Shown in pieces: positions 25,554 through 35,400 of a stretch of DNA of 64,000 nucleotides (the stretch's first letter is position 1; each line of letters starts with the position of its first letter). The position numbers and the translations under genes are program-made. The DNA is taken from NCBI RefSeq assembly GCF_003711515.1, contig NW_021167093.1:298643-362642 (forward strand). The letters run 5' to 3'. The notes below the pieces were generated by a model. It did not search any database, had not been told where the DNA came from, and saw only the letters and a list, made by a program, of their open reading frames with translations. The DNA comes from Sodiomyces alkalinus F11 (Eukaryota; Ascomycota; Sordariomycetes; Glomerellales; Plectosphaerellaceae).

Positions 25554-26353
25554 TTAGATAAGAACTAATAAAGTTATAATATAAATAAGGATAATAGTCC
25601 CTGTCTTTATTCTTTTCTTTATTCTATATACAGGGGTAGTCATTATAGCGATACCTTTATTCGTGCGGGTCTAAAATAGAACGAGTATATAATTCTTTAT
25701 TCTAAAAAAGGAAGACTAGCTTCGTAGATAAAGAAAACGATACCCGTATATACGAGTAATAGAGTTCCTTTATTTCTAAAGATAGTATTCCTTTATTCTA
25801 ACGGGTCTAAAGCAGAGCCGGTATAATTCCTTTATTCGCGAGGATCCTAAAATGGGTCTTCGCAGAGTAAGAAGATTCACAGTCGCGTAGAAAACACGAT
25901 ATTAATATAGGATTCCACGGTCGGAAAATATATAGGTATAAAATTCTCGGGTATAACTAAAGACTTATAAGTAACGAAAAGTATCCTAGTAGTATAACTA
26001 GAATAGCCCTTGTAGTATAAAAGTTATAGTATCCGTACGTAAAGAATAATTCCCCTGTTTAATTTATATAATCGTAGCTTTTATATTATTTTAGTAGCTT
26101 CTACAGATTTATAAGCGTATAACTAAGCTAACCGATTATTCGAACCGTAGGATCGTAGATATAGGAGTATAGGCAGGTAGGTCGGTAAGTAGGTAGGTAG
26201 GTACGCAGTGTCGGTAGTATACGGAGTGGAATATCGGATAGGAAAGAAGACTATCGTTTAGAATCGGGGGTTTCTCGTTTTAGATTACGACCGTAGGTAA
26301 TTAAGGAACATATCATTTCGACATTTTAGTCGAGGTTTTCCGGCCTTATAACC
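25554..26353 (-). other. Copia leader and tRNA primer-binding site
   Basis: Between the gag start and the 5' LTR lies about 800 bp of leader, recognisably the reverse complement of 32090-32460. The primer site at 26342-26353 reads GGTTATAAGGCC on the minus strand, directly after the LTR end. It resembles GGTTATGAGCCC, the complement of the initiator tRNA-Met anticodon arm, allowing for G-to-A change. It also contains a run of GTAGG-type repeats near 26170-26200. Confidence 0.6.
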
Positions 26354-26725
26354 TTTTAAAGATTATAGATAAGTGGAAGGGATAACAGTCACGAAAAGCA
26401 GTAGGAAAATAGATAGTAATAATAGGATTATAATATAGGATTTCTGTGCGCGTGTGGATTAACGAAAGCGATAAAGAGAAGAATAAAGGAAGGCAGAATC
26501 GAACCGAGAGGACAGGTTAATATCCTTTATTCGTTCTTTCTTTATATAGAGATCGATATCGTAATAATATCATAGTCCTTTATCTAAGATCGATATCGCA
26601 ATAATATCATAGTCCTTTTTCTGACTCAAAAGAGAACGGTCTAGGCCTATAGGGCAGATATTCTTTATTCGAGTACAAAGAACAAAGGATATATTCAAAG
26701 GATATAAGTAGTAATAATATTAATA
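26354..26725 (-). repeat. 5' LTR of the minus-strand Copia, 372 bp
   Basis: Same family and orientation as 5869-6198. It is about 42 bp longer, mostly because a block of about 37 bp (GATCGATATCG...) is tandemly repeated at 26551-26587 and 26588-26625. Minus-strand start is TATTAATATT, from TGTTAATATT. TAATT follows at 26726-26730. Confidence 0.7.
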
Positions 26726-26748
26726 TAATTTAATCTCTAATTAACGGT

Positions 26749-28655
26749 TTTTTATTTATATATTTATTACGCGCATGCAGCCCTAAAGCTATAGCGCGGC
26801 GCCTATCGCCCTCGGAGCTAAAGACTAGTAGAAGCTAGGTATAGTAAATTAGTAAGTAACAGTACTAAACAAAGGAAATTCTCTATAACAATCTCCCTAA
26901 TCGACCTAATAGTCTAGGTAAAAACCAAAGCAAAAGAACTAGTCCGTAGAAATTAAGGTTTGCGCTATATACTACTCCGCCAAAGCTAATTTAGTAGATA
27001 AGAGATACGCCTCTAAAGCCTGTATTCCCCTTTTAGTACTAAATAAGAGCGGCAGAGATAGCGGTGAATCTATTAGGGCTTCCTATAGGGCTTTTCGTTC
27101 GTTTTTATAATAAAGGCAGGAAAGAATAAGGTGGGCTATATCCTGTATAGGGGAGCCGGGATAGAAATAACGGTCGTTAGCGTATATTTGGGCCCTTTTT
27201 TAGTGGGTTTTTAGGTATCCGAAGCCGGGTTTTAACTGCGTAAAAGCCGACTTTAGCTACCTAGGGCCCTGCGTTAGTAGTGGTTTTCGGGAGAGACGGA
27301 GGTTATCGCGGACTAGGCGCCTATATAGGCGGCCTAGTCGTACCGTTTTACCTCTTCTTTCCACCTTCTCTTTATTATTCTATAGGGTCTTCTAGTCGTA
27401 AATAAGGGCTTTACTTACCCTGCGCTTTAGATAGCTAAGGGTAACTAAGCTAATACACTTAGTAGCTTTTCCGGGGTATAACGCCCCTTTAGCTACTTTA
27501 TCCGCTAGTCCGTTACCCTTTATCCCTATATACGAGGGGCACCACCACACAGAAACCGAAGTGCCTAGTTGTTTAAGGCGTAGGATAAGGACTTTAGCTT
27601 CCATAGCCCACTATAAGGTGCGATAAAGCTTCGAAATAGCCGCCTATGACTCGCTGAAGATATAGCACTCTAGGGGCTCAGGTATCTACTCTAGGGCAGT
27701 GTAGAGGGCCTAAAGAATAGCGTATATTTCAGCGTCCGCGACTTCGGTAGCCGCCCCAAGGTTAAAACGTATAGCTTTACAGGGCCTTCCGGTAGTAGGC
27801 CACTATACTATAGCAGTTATAGCCTACAAGGGTCCTATAAAGGACCTAGTAGAGTGGCCCAGGGAGCCGTCGGTATAGAAAATAGCGGCCTATTTGCCTA
27901 GGTTATATTGTATTTTAGCGAGGGCTTCGAGGTACGCTGTTTTCTTATCGAGGGTTTCGAGACCAGGGCCAGTGTCGGTAGTTATTTTAGGCCGGTCTTT
28001 AAAAGGGAAAAAGGGTCTTAGGTCCGCTATAGGTTCAGAAGGCTAGGGGGCTCCCACCTAGCTAAAGGACCCTTGACATCCTAAGATTAACCTACTAAAG
28101 CCACTATTTCTACGCCTAGCCTATAAAGCTATATAGTAGGCTGTAGGTTCTAAAGAAGGACGAGGGTTTCTTAGTTTTCGTTCCCTGGCCCCCTTTGAAC
28201 GCTAGCGAGGAGCTGGCGTTTAATAAGGTGGTTCGGTAGGAACTTTAAGGTCCTAAAGACATATAGCCTATTAGACCTAGGTAACCGCACCGCTGCTAGA
28301 GGAACTGCTACTTCGAGTTCTAAGGGCCGTAAGGGGGCCCCCCTAAAAGTCCCTAGGGCCCCCTGACTTAAGCGCTGTACTATAGACGTTCTAGGCCGTC
28401 TAGTAGGTGCTTTTTCGGTGATTTAGGGTCCTACCAGAGCTACGAGCCAAAATCAGCTAATAAGGCAATACAGTCTATATATAGTTGTCTTAGGGCCTTA
28501 AAAGAAAGGCCCCTCTACGAGCTAGCTAGCCTATGTAACCTATTTAGGGCCCCTAAAGCTGAGTTTAGGCGTTTTTCGACGTGGGACTTAAAGGATAGCT
28601 TAGGATCAAACTAGACTCCTAGCTACCTAATAGTACCTAGCATAGATTTAACTAG
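26749..28655 (-). mobile_element. 5'-truncated LINE with RNase H domain, copy 1
   Basis: The 3' end is at the left, near 26749. The minus strand carries an RNase H domain: between 27600 and 27390 one frame reads WWCPSYIGIKGNGLADKVAK, the end of an RNase H domain (WxPxHxGxxGNExAD), with His changed to Tyr. The element matches copies at 32465 and 60438 base for base apart from transitions, then stops near 28655 after GGTGCCCTA, in what is reverse-transcriptase sequence in copy 2. CTAATTAACGGTT (26736-26748) and CTAATAAACAGTT (28653-28665) may be its target duplication. Confidence 0.75.
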
Positions 28656-29007
28656 GTGCCCTAATAAACAGTTATAACTACGAGACTATTAGTAGGTTTA
28701 GAAGCCACTAAATAACTGCCTCCGCTATACCGACGGATCTATACTATACTAGCTAAGGTACCACTTCGATTAAATCGTTAGTAAATATATACCCTCTAAC
28801 TAATCTACGGCTGCTTTTCTAGGCGTGTCTTCTACCCGAAAATCGACGATACGTCATCCTAGTACTACGGAGAGTATCTTATAGTATCTACGGCTAGGGC
28901 ATGCTAGGCCTAAGCCGCTTAGACACATAGAAGAGTAGGCGTAGCGGGTTAAGATCAAGGGACTAATAACTAGCGTACGGTTAATCCAGCTAGAGCACTT
29001 AACCTGA
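28656..29007 (+). pseudogene. Copia pre-integrase remnant
   Basis: The plus frame reads LNNCLRYTDGS, then LRLGHARPKPLRHIEE, then VKIKGL: the GAG pre-integrase domain (WHxRLGH...), a zinc-binding segment before the integrase core. It fits as the continuation of the protease remnant that ends at 5863, the DNA between being later insertions. It is cut by the foldback element at 29008. Confidence 0.55.
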
Positions 29008-29285
29008 TACCAGCCGCTGCCACTTCCGATTATACCTAGATACCTCGATATAATCTACGTGCGTACGATATCGTCAATTAAACAAGCGACGATATTATCA
29101 ATTAAACGAGCGACGATATCGTCAATTCAACGAACCTACGATATCGTTAATTAAATAGAGCGATAATATAGTTAATTAAACGAACCTACGATATCCTGTA
29201 ATTAAACGTAAGATATCTTATATAAGGTTAGCACGTAGATTATATGGAAGTATCTAGGTACAATTAGAAGTAGCAGCGGCTGGCA
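29008..29285. mobile_element. Foldback element: 56-bp inverted arms around a tandem array
   Basis: The left arm (29008-29063) and right arm (29230-29285) are inverted copies with about eight differences, mostly C/T or G/A. Outer ends read TACCAGCCGCTG and CAGCGGCTGGCA, from TGCCAGCC and GGCTGGCA. Between them is a tandem array. No coding sequence is present. It interrupts Copia sequence. It could be a foldback MITE, or an LTR with unusually long inverted ends. I found no clear target duplication. Confidence 0.7.
29064..29215. repeat. Tandem array of about six 24-25 bp units
   Basis: Units follow the pattern ACGATATCGTCAATTAAACG plus four or five bases. Each contains the palindrome CGATATCG, partly decayed, and the AT-rich AATTAAA. 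It lies exactly between the inverted arms of the foldback element. Confidence 0.85.
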
Positions 29286-29375
29286 TCCGGTGCTATTAGT
29301 AGTGCCCTAGTCGGAATAACCAAGTGCCCTAGTCGGACTAACCCTACCCTAGTCGGACTAACCCTACCCTAGATC
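29286..29375. repeat. Short tandem repeats around CCCTAGTCGGACTAA
   Basis: Three to four imperfect copies of a 22-bp unit with CCCTAGTCGGACTAACC. They lie beside the foldback element. The TAACCCTACCCTAG stretch looks telomere-like but is not a run of TTAGGG units. Confidence 0.7.
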
Positions 29376-30900
29376 TACGATTATATTAAGATAAGGAGGA
29401 ATACCCGCTACTATGTATAGAAAAACTGCCTAAACGTTAATCCTACGCGCCGCTAGAAGGGCTTCACGCTCTTAAAGGAGGTGGTAGAACGCTACGACCG
29501 CGTTATTAAGAGCGGGAATACTTCCTAGTAAAACAGAATCCGAGAGAATATTAAAAAGAATATCGATAAGGCGAAAACAAAAGGCAAAAGAAGCAAAAGA
29601 GGCAAAAGCTAAGTTATAAAAGAAAGATTAGTCTAAGGAAGTATCTAATTTCCTTAATAATAAGGAAGAGGATTCTGACGACAGGTTTTACGATATATAC
29701 TTTGCCTCTAATTTCGTGGACGAAGAAGTAGATTTAAATACCTCGGTATACTCGCTCCTATTGTCTAAATGCGTGGTTAGTAGCGACCTTTTTAGTCAGT
29801 TTTCACGGGGTCCTCACAGTATATGACTAATTAACGATAACTACTCGAAGACTTCTAGCCTGCTACTACTATTATTAGATTTTAGATAGGTGGTAGAGCC
29901 TTTAATCCGGTATAGGGAGATAGGACGCTATGTCTCGAGGTTATAGATACTAAAGGTCGGCCTTATAGTCTTACGTTAACGAATATAGTATTCATTGATA
30001 GATACTCTACTATACTACTAGCTATACGCAGGTTATAGAAGAATTGGAAGGCTGATTTCATAACTATTAGAGATATCTTAGTAATGGACCGACGAACCTG
30101 CCTGCCTTTAACGAATATAAACGGCTAATATACTCTTAAACTATGGGCACGCTGTAAGGATTATAGTAGCAGAGGTATTTCAATAGCTTAAGGGAAGTAA
30201 AGCCTATAAGCGTGGTTAACGCCCGCGTATAGTATAACCGACTAAGGCACGCAAACCCCTAGGCCTTACGATAGCTAAATAAGGGTTATACTAGCGGAGT
30301 AGTGTCCGAAAGCGGACCTCTAGTAGTTACCTACGAGGCTTACGCTATTAATAAGGCAAAAAGGATAGTATCGCAACGATTACCCATCTCTAGACTAAGA
30401 AGGCCTTTTAGAGGATTAACGTGGATTTGTTCTTACTAGATCCTGTCGCTAACGGGGACGATACTGCTACCCTATTCTACGACCTATATATATATATATA
30501 AACGTTACCAGAACGATACCAGGGCATAAAGGTATACTATCTACGATAGCTAACTTCGAACTTTTCCTATAAAGATACTATAGACTGCTTATTACTATAA
30601 TTAGACTAGATAGTAAAAGGACGCTATAGAAAAAGCTGGATAACTAGCCTTTAGAGCGCGGTATCCTATTAGAAAGGTCTTCGCTATACACTCTATAGCA
30701 GAGCCCTTGTGCTGAATAGTATAGCGGGATTAATATATCCTGTCTAGGTATATATCTGGCTAGCTAGTACTATCGAACGTAGGGTTTCTAGAGTTTAGAA
30801 AGAGGTAATCTTTACTATACAATATAAGGTATAATAAAGAAATCTTCTCTAAACTAAGGGTAAAGCCCTGAGCTAATATATTTAGGGGGAAACTCCGGGG
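29376..30900 (+). pseudogene. Copia gag end, protease and integrase remnant
   Basis: The plus frame holds a gag segment before 29470 matching the one at 46800-46930: in both a basic stretch follows ERYDR, with SGNTS here. The protease region lies around 29760-29900, with LLSKCVVSSDLFSQF. The integrase core is at about 30350-30900, with YTPEQSPCAE-like and AIYLASQYYR-like pieces. It is the same family as the element at 45532-47690. Stops are frequent, and the frame ends at the minisatellite that starts at 30923; no reverse transcriptase follows. Confidence 0.6.
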
Positions 30901-30922
30901 ATAGTTCGGCTCGGTAACCGTA

Positions 30923-31125
30923 GAACACGATTTTAACGGTGGACCGCCGTGGAACGCGGTTCTGATAGTGGACCGCCGTAAATTACGGTTTTAACGGTAG
31001 ACCGCTATAGAATACGGCTTTAATAGTAGACCGCCGTGGAATACGGCTTTAATAGTAAACCGCCGTAAAATACGGTTCTAATAGTGGAGCGCCGTAGAAC
31101 ACGGTTTTAATAGTAGACCGCTATA
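30923..31125. repeat. 29-bp minisatellite, seven units
   Basis: Seven consecutive 29-bp units of the form GAACACGGTTTTAACGGTGG plus ACCGCCGTG differ mainly by transitions. Each unit boundary contains a short dyad (ACCGC, then GCGGT about eight bases later). The period is not a multiple of three, so it is not a protein repeat. Confidence 0.9.
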
Positions 31126-31675
31126 GACCGCGCTTCTTATACCTTATCTAGTATCTATAGTACGCTATAGGCGTATTATATACCCCGGGCTATAAAGCCC
31201 TATATCACGCGGGCTTTACCGCCTTTTAGCTATAAAACACCGTATATCCTACTTAGGACGCGGACTTATAGTAGATATCCCAATAATATAGAGTTAGATG
31301 AGAATAAAAGAAAATTACTTCACGCTAGCGAGGCGCAGTGGCTTAGCGGCGACCGTTATTAATACCCTATAACGGCGTTATATATAAGCAAATAGAGTAA
31401 GAGAAAAGAAACGGCCGCCGTTTTCTATAGTACTAAGACGGGGATAAGGCTATTAACTACCCCTTATAGTCCCGGACAGGTATATAAAAGTATATAAGAA
31501 AGGGAAGAAAAAGAATAAAGGACTATAATATAGAAGATTAAGAGGCCTTAGAATACAGGGGTAAAAGACGAATAAAAGAAAACTAACTATACTATAATAA
31601 CCCCGGCATATCTAGCGTAAATCCCCTTATAACCTGAAACTTATTCTATTATATTTTTAGTTTCCGAATCGTTAT
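31126..31675. other. Unassigned RIP-mutated spacer
   Basis: No domain recognised in six frames. The purine-rich stretch 31490-31600 resembles non-coding retrotransposon sequence. A small patch at 31320-31350 keeps CpA and holds an A-box-like motif. Confidence 0.5.
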
Positions 31676-32460
31676 TATTAGTATTATTACTAATAATATC
31701 CTTCGATTATATCCTTTATACTCGAATATACTTATATTATTACTAATAATATCCGTTAAGTATATCCTTCGTACTCGAATAAAGGATATCTTCCCCGTAA
31801 GCCTAGACCGTTCTCTTTCCAGTTAGTTTATCCAATACGAGTTAGAAAAAGGATTACGATATTGTTACGATATCGATCTCTTTATAAAGAAGAGAAAGAA
31901 TAAAGGATATTAATCTATTCCCTCGGTTCGGTTCTTCCTGTCTTTGTTCTTCTTCTTAATCGCTTTTCTTCATCCATACGCGCGCAGAAATCCCACCTAA
32001 TAATCCTATTATTACCTATCTTATTTTTCCACTGCTTTTCGTGACTGTCGTCCCTTCCGCTTATCCACTATTTTTAAAGGTCTTTAAAAGGTTATAAGCC
32101 CGGAAAAGCTCGACTAAAGACTCGAAACAATATATTCCTTAATTACATACCGTTATAACCTAAAATGAGAAACCCCCGATTCCAAATAATAGTCTTTATT
32201 CCTATCCGATATTCCACTCTATATACTACCGATACTGCCTACCTACCTACCTTCCTACGGACCTATATTCCTATATTCCTATATTCCTATATTCCTATAT
32301 CTACGATCCTACGGTTCGATTGGTCTGTCGGATTAGTTATACGCTTATAAATCTATAAAATCTATAGAAAAACCATAAAAGCTACGATTATATAAATTAA
32401 ACGGGTATACTATTGTTTATACACATATAATAACCACTATACTATAAGGGCTTTGGTTTC
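31676..32460 (+). mobile_element. Copia 5' LTR, primer site and leader, plus strand
   Basis: The LTR (about 31676-32089) is the reverse complement of 26354-26725 and ends CTTTAAAA. The primer site GGTTATAAGCCC at 32090-32101 follows with no spacer. The leader 32102-32460 mirrors 25985-26340, including the repeated CTATATTC block near 32265-32305. The LTR has its own internal duplication: TATTATTACTAATAATATCC begins at 31682 and again about 50 bp later. The element is cut at about 32460 by a LINE; its coding part was not found. The ORF at 32165-32350 is chance. Confidence 0.7.
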
Positions 32461-32464
32461 TTTT

Positions 32465-35400
32465 TTGTTTTAATCTATTACGCGTATGCAGTCCTAAAGC
32501 TATAGCACAGCGCTAATCGCCCTAAGGGCTTTAGACTAACAGGAGCTAGATACAGTAAAATAAAGCGTAGTATTAATAAACAAAGGAAATCCTCCGTAAT
32601 AATCTGCCTAATATACCTAATAGGTAAAAACCAAAGCAATAAAACTAAACAGCAGGATCCGAGGTTTGCGCTCTATACCATTCCGCCAAGGCTATTTTAG
32701 TAGCTAAGAGATAGTCCTGTAAGGCCTATATCTCTCTTTTAGTACCGAATAATAGTGGCATAGATAGTGGGAGGCCTGCTAGAGCTTCCCGCAGGGCTTT
32801 TCGTTCGTTTTTATAAAAAGGGCAGGAAAGAATAAGGTATACTATATTCTATATAGGGGAGCCGGGATAGGAATAGTAGTCGTTAGCGTAGTTTTAGGCC
32901 CTTTTTAGTGGGGTTTGAGGTAACCGAAGCCGGTTCTTAACTATATACAAGCCGATTTTACCCCCCTAGGGCCTTATATTAGTAGTAGTTTTCGGTAGAA
33001 ACGGATGTTATCACGGACTAGGCGCCTATATAGGCGGCCTAACCGGACCGATTTACCTTTTTTTTCCGCCTCCTCTTCGTTATTCCACAGGGTCTTCTAG
33101 TCTTAAATAAGGGCTTTATTTATCCGGCGTTTCAGGTGACTAAGAGTAACTAAGCTAACAGATTTAGTAGCTTTTTCGGGGTTTAATCCCCCTTTAGCCA
33201 CTTTATCCGCTAGTTCGTTCCCTTCTATCCCCACGTGCGAGGGGCACTACCACATAGAAACCGAAGTGCCTAGTTATTTAAGCCGTGAAATAAGGTCTTT
33301 AGCTTCTATAGCCTACTATAAGGTGCGCTAAAGCTTCTGAATAGCCGCTTATAAATTGCTGAAGATATAGCGCTCTAGGGGCCTAGGTATCTGCTCTAGG
33401 GCAGCGTAGAGAACCTAAAGAATAGCGTATAATTCAGCGTCCGCGACTTCGGCAGCGGCCCTAAAGTTAAAACGTATAGGTTTACAGGGCCTTCCAGTAT
33501 TAGTCCACTATATTATAGCAGTTATAGCCTACGAGGGTCCTATAAAGGGCCTAGTAGGCTGGCCCAGGGAGCCGTCGATATAGAAAACAGCGGCCTATTC
33601 GCCTAGGTGATAATATATTTTAGCGAGGGGTTCAAGGTAGGCTATTTTCTAATTAAGGTTTTCGGGGCCAGGGCCAGGGCTAGCGTCGGTATTTGCTTTA
33701 GGTTGGTCTTTAAGGGGGAAAAAGGGTCTTAGGTCCGCTATAGGTTCCGAAGCCCAGGGGGCCTCCCACCTAGTCGAAGGACTCTTAATACCCCAGGACT
33801 AACCTACTAAAGCTACTATTTCTAGCCCTAGCCTATATAGCTATCTAGTAGGCTATAGGTTCTAAAGGAGGGCGAGGTTTAGGTTTTTATCCCCTAGCTG
33901 CCATTAAACGCTAGCGAGAAGCTAGCGTTTTATAGGGTAATTCGGTAGAAATTTTAAGGTCCTAAAGGCATATAGCCTATTGGACCGAGTTAACCTAACC
34001 GCTACCGGGGGGACTACTGCTTCGAGTTCTAAAGGCTATGAAGGGGCCCCCCTAAAGACTCCTAGGGCCCGGACTAAAGCGCCGTACTATACACATTCTA
34101 GGCGGTCCACTAGGGGTTTTTTAGGTGATTTAGGGTCCTACTAGAGCTACGAGCTAAAATCAGCTAAGGAGGCTATATAAGCTATATATAGCTACCGTAA
34201 AGCGTTAAAGGAAAGGCCCCTCTACGAATTAGCTAGCCTATATAGCCTATTTAGGGCCCCTAAAGCTAAGTTTAGGCGTTTTTCGTCGTAGGGTTTAAAG
34301 GATAGCTTAGGATCGAACTAGACCCCTAGCCACCTAATAGTTCCTAGCGCGGGTTTAACTAGGTGCCCCCCCTATAATAACCGGAGTGTCTTCTATAGGG
34401 CGTCTTCGGTGGAAGTGAATAAGGTCTATTTTGCGGTAGTCGAAAAGGACTTAGTTAACTTTTACTGCTTCGGAAAGGGACGCTACGGCTTTTTCTAGGG
34501 TTTGATAGTTTTTCCTAGTCGACGTAGACACTATAGATAGCTAGAAATCGTATATATAGGATAGCTAAAGCCCCCGAAAATCCGGTCCGGCTATAACCTT
34601 CCTAATATAAATCAGGAAGAGGATAGGGGAAACCGGAGAGCCTTATAGAACGCCTATATTTAGGGGGGTAGGCTACTAAACCTGCCCCTCGAAGGCTAGT
34701 TAGATACGCCTATTTTCTGTAAAAGAGGCTACCTATTTAACTAGGTTCGGGGGTAGTTAGGGGTCTTAAAGGGTCCTAAGTAGCTAAGGACGGGCGATAT
34801 AATCAAAGGCTCCTTTAATATCTAAAAACAACGTAGAAATCACAGGATTTTAGCGTGATTTACGCTATTTTTTAATATAGTAGAGGAGGAGAAAGGCTAT
34901 ATCGATAGTAAAGTGTTATTTTCTACCTCTTATTTAAGTACGGTATATAAGATCGTCGCGGGTATTAGCTATAAAGCTAAGCCTAGTAGCTATAGCCCGT
35001 TCGAGTACTTTACCTAGACAGTTTAGAAGGGCTATAATCCTATAAGACTTAGGATCTAAGTAGTCCTTCTTCCCTGGCTTCGGTAGAATAGCCCCGAGGG
35101 CTTTTTCTAGTAGGTAGGGTAGTACCCTGCGGAAAAGAGTACGAAGTAGGCCTATAAAAAGGACCCGCGAATAGCCTTATAGGCCTATTAGATCGGTTTT
35201 AGGCGTATCCTATTAGGTCCAGGGGCCTTCCCTTTAGCGGCTCTAAAAATCGCGGATTATAGCTCTATAGTCTATAGGCTAGGCCACTCCCACAGTCTTC
35301 TAAGGCCCTTACTACGTAATCTAGTCAGGCTCTAGGGACTGTTAGAAGGGTAGGAGGGGCCTAGGCCCCCCGAAGGGCCTATAGATACAGGGGCTTTGGG

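Larger units (their letters stand above)
5869..26725 (-). mobile_element. Minus-strand Copia retrotransposon, RIP-mutated and heavily interrupted
   Basis: Two LTRs in the same orientation, 26354-26725 (5') and 5869-6198 (3'), bound the element, and TAATT lies outside each end (5864-5868 and 26726-26730), a 5-bp target duplication. Read on the minus strand the order is 5' LTR, primer site, leader, gag (22978 down to about 21718) and reverse transcriptase/RNase H (about 8490 down to 6500), ending with a purine-rich GCGGAG before the 3' LTR. The integrase is missing or unreadable. Insertions include two LINEs, an inverted LTR and a 5'-truncated LINE. The element cannot be functional. Confidence 0.7.

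Noticed and set aside
27392..27604. Independent RNase H gene
   Set aside because: It is the surviving part of a LINE RNase H domain repeated in two other copies.
29286..29375. Internal telomere tract
   Set aside because: Only isolated TAACCC words inside a 22-bp repeat; no TTAGGG run.
30923..31125. CRISPR array
   Set aside because: Units are contiguous with no spacers, and the genome is eukaryotic.
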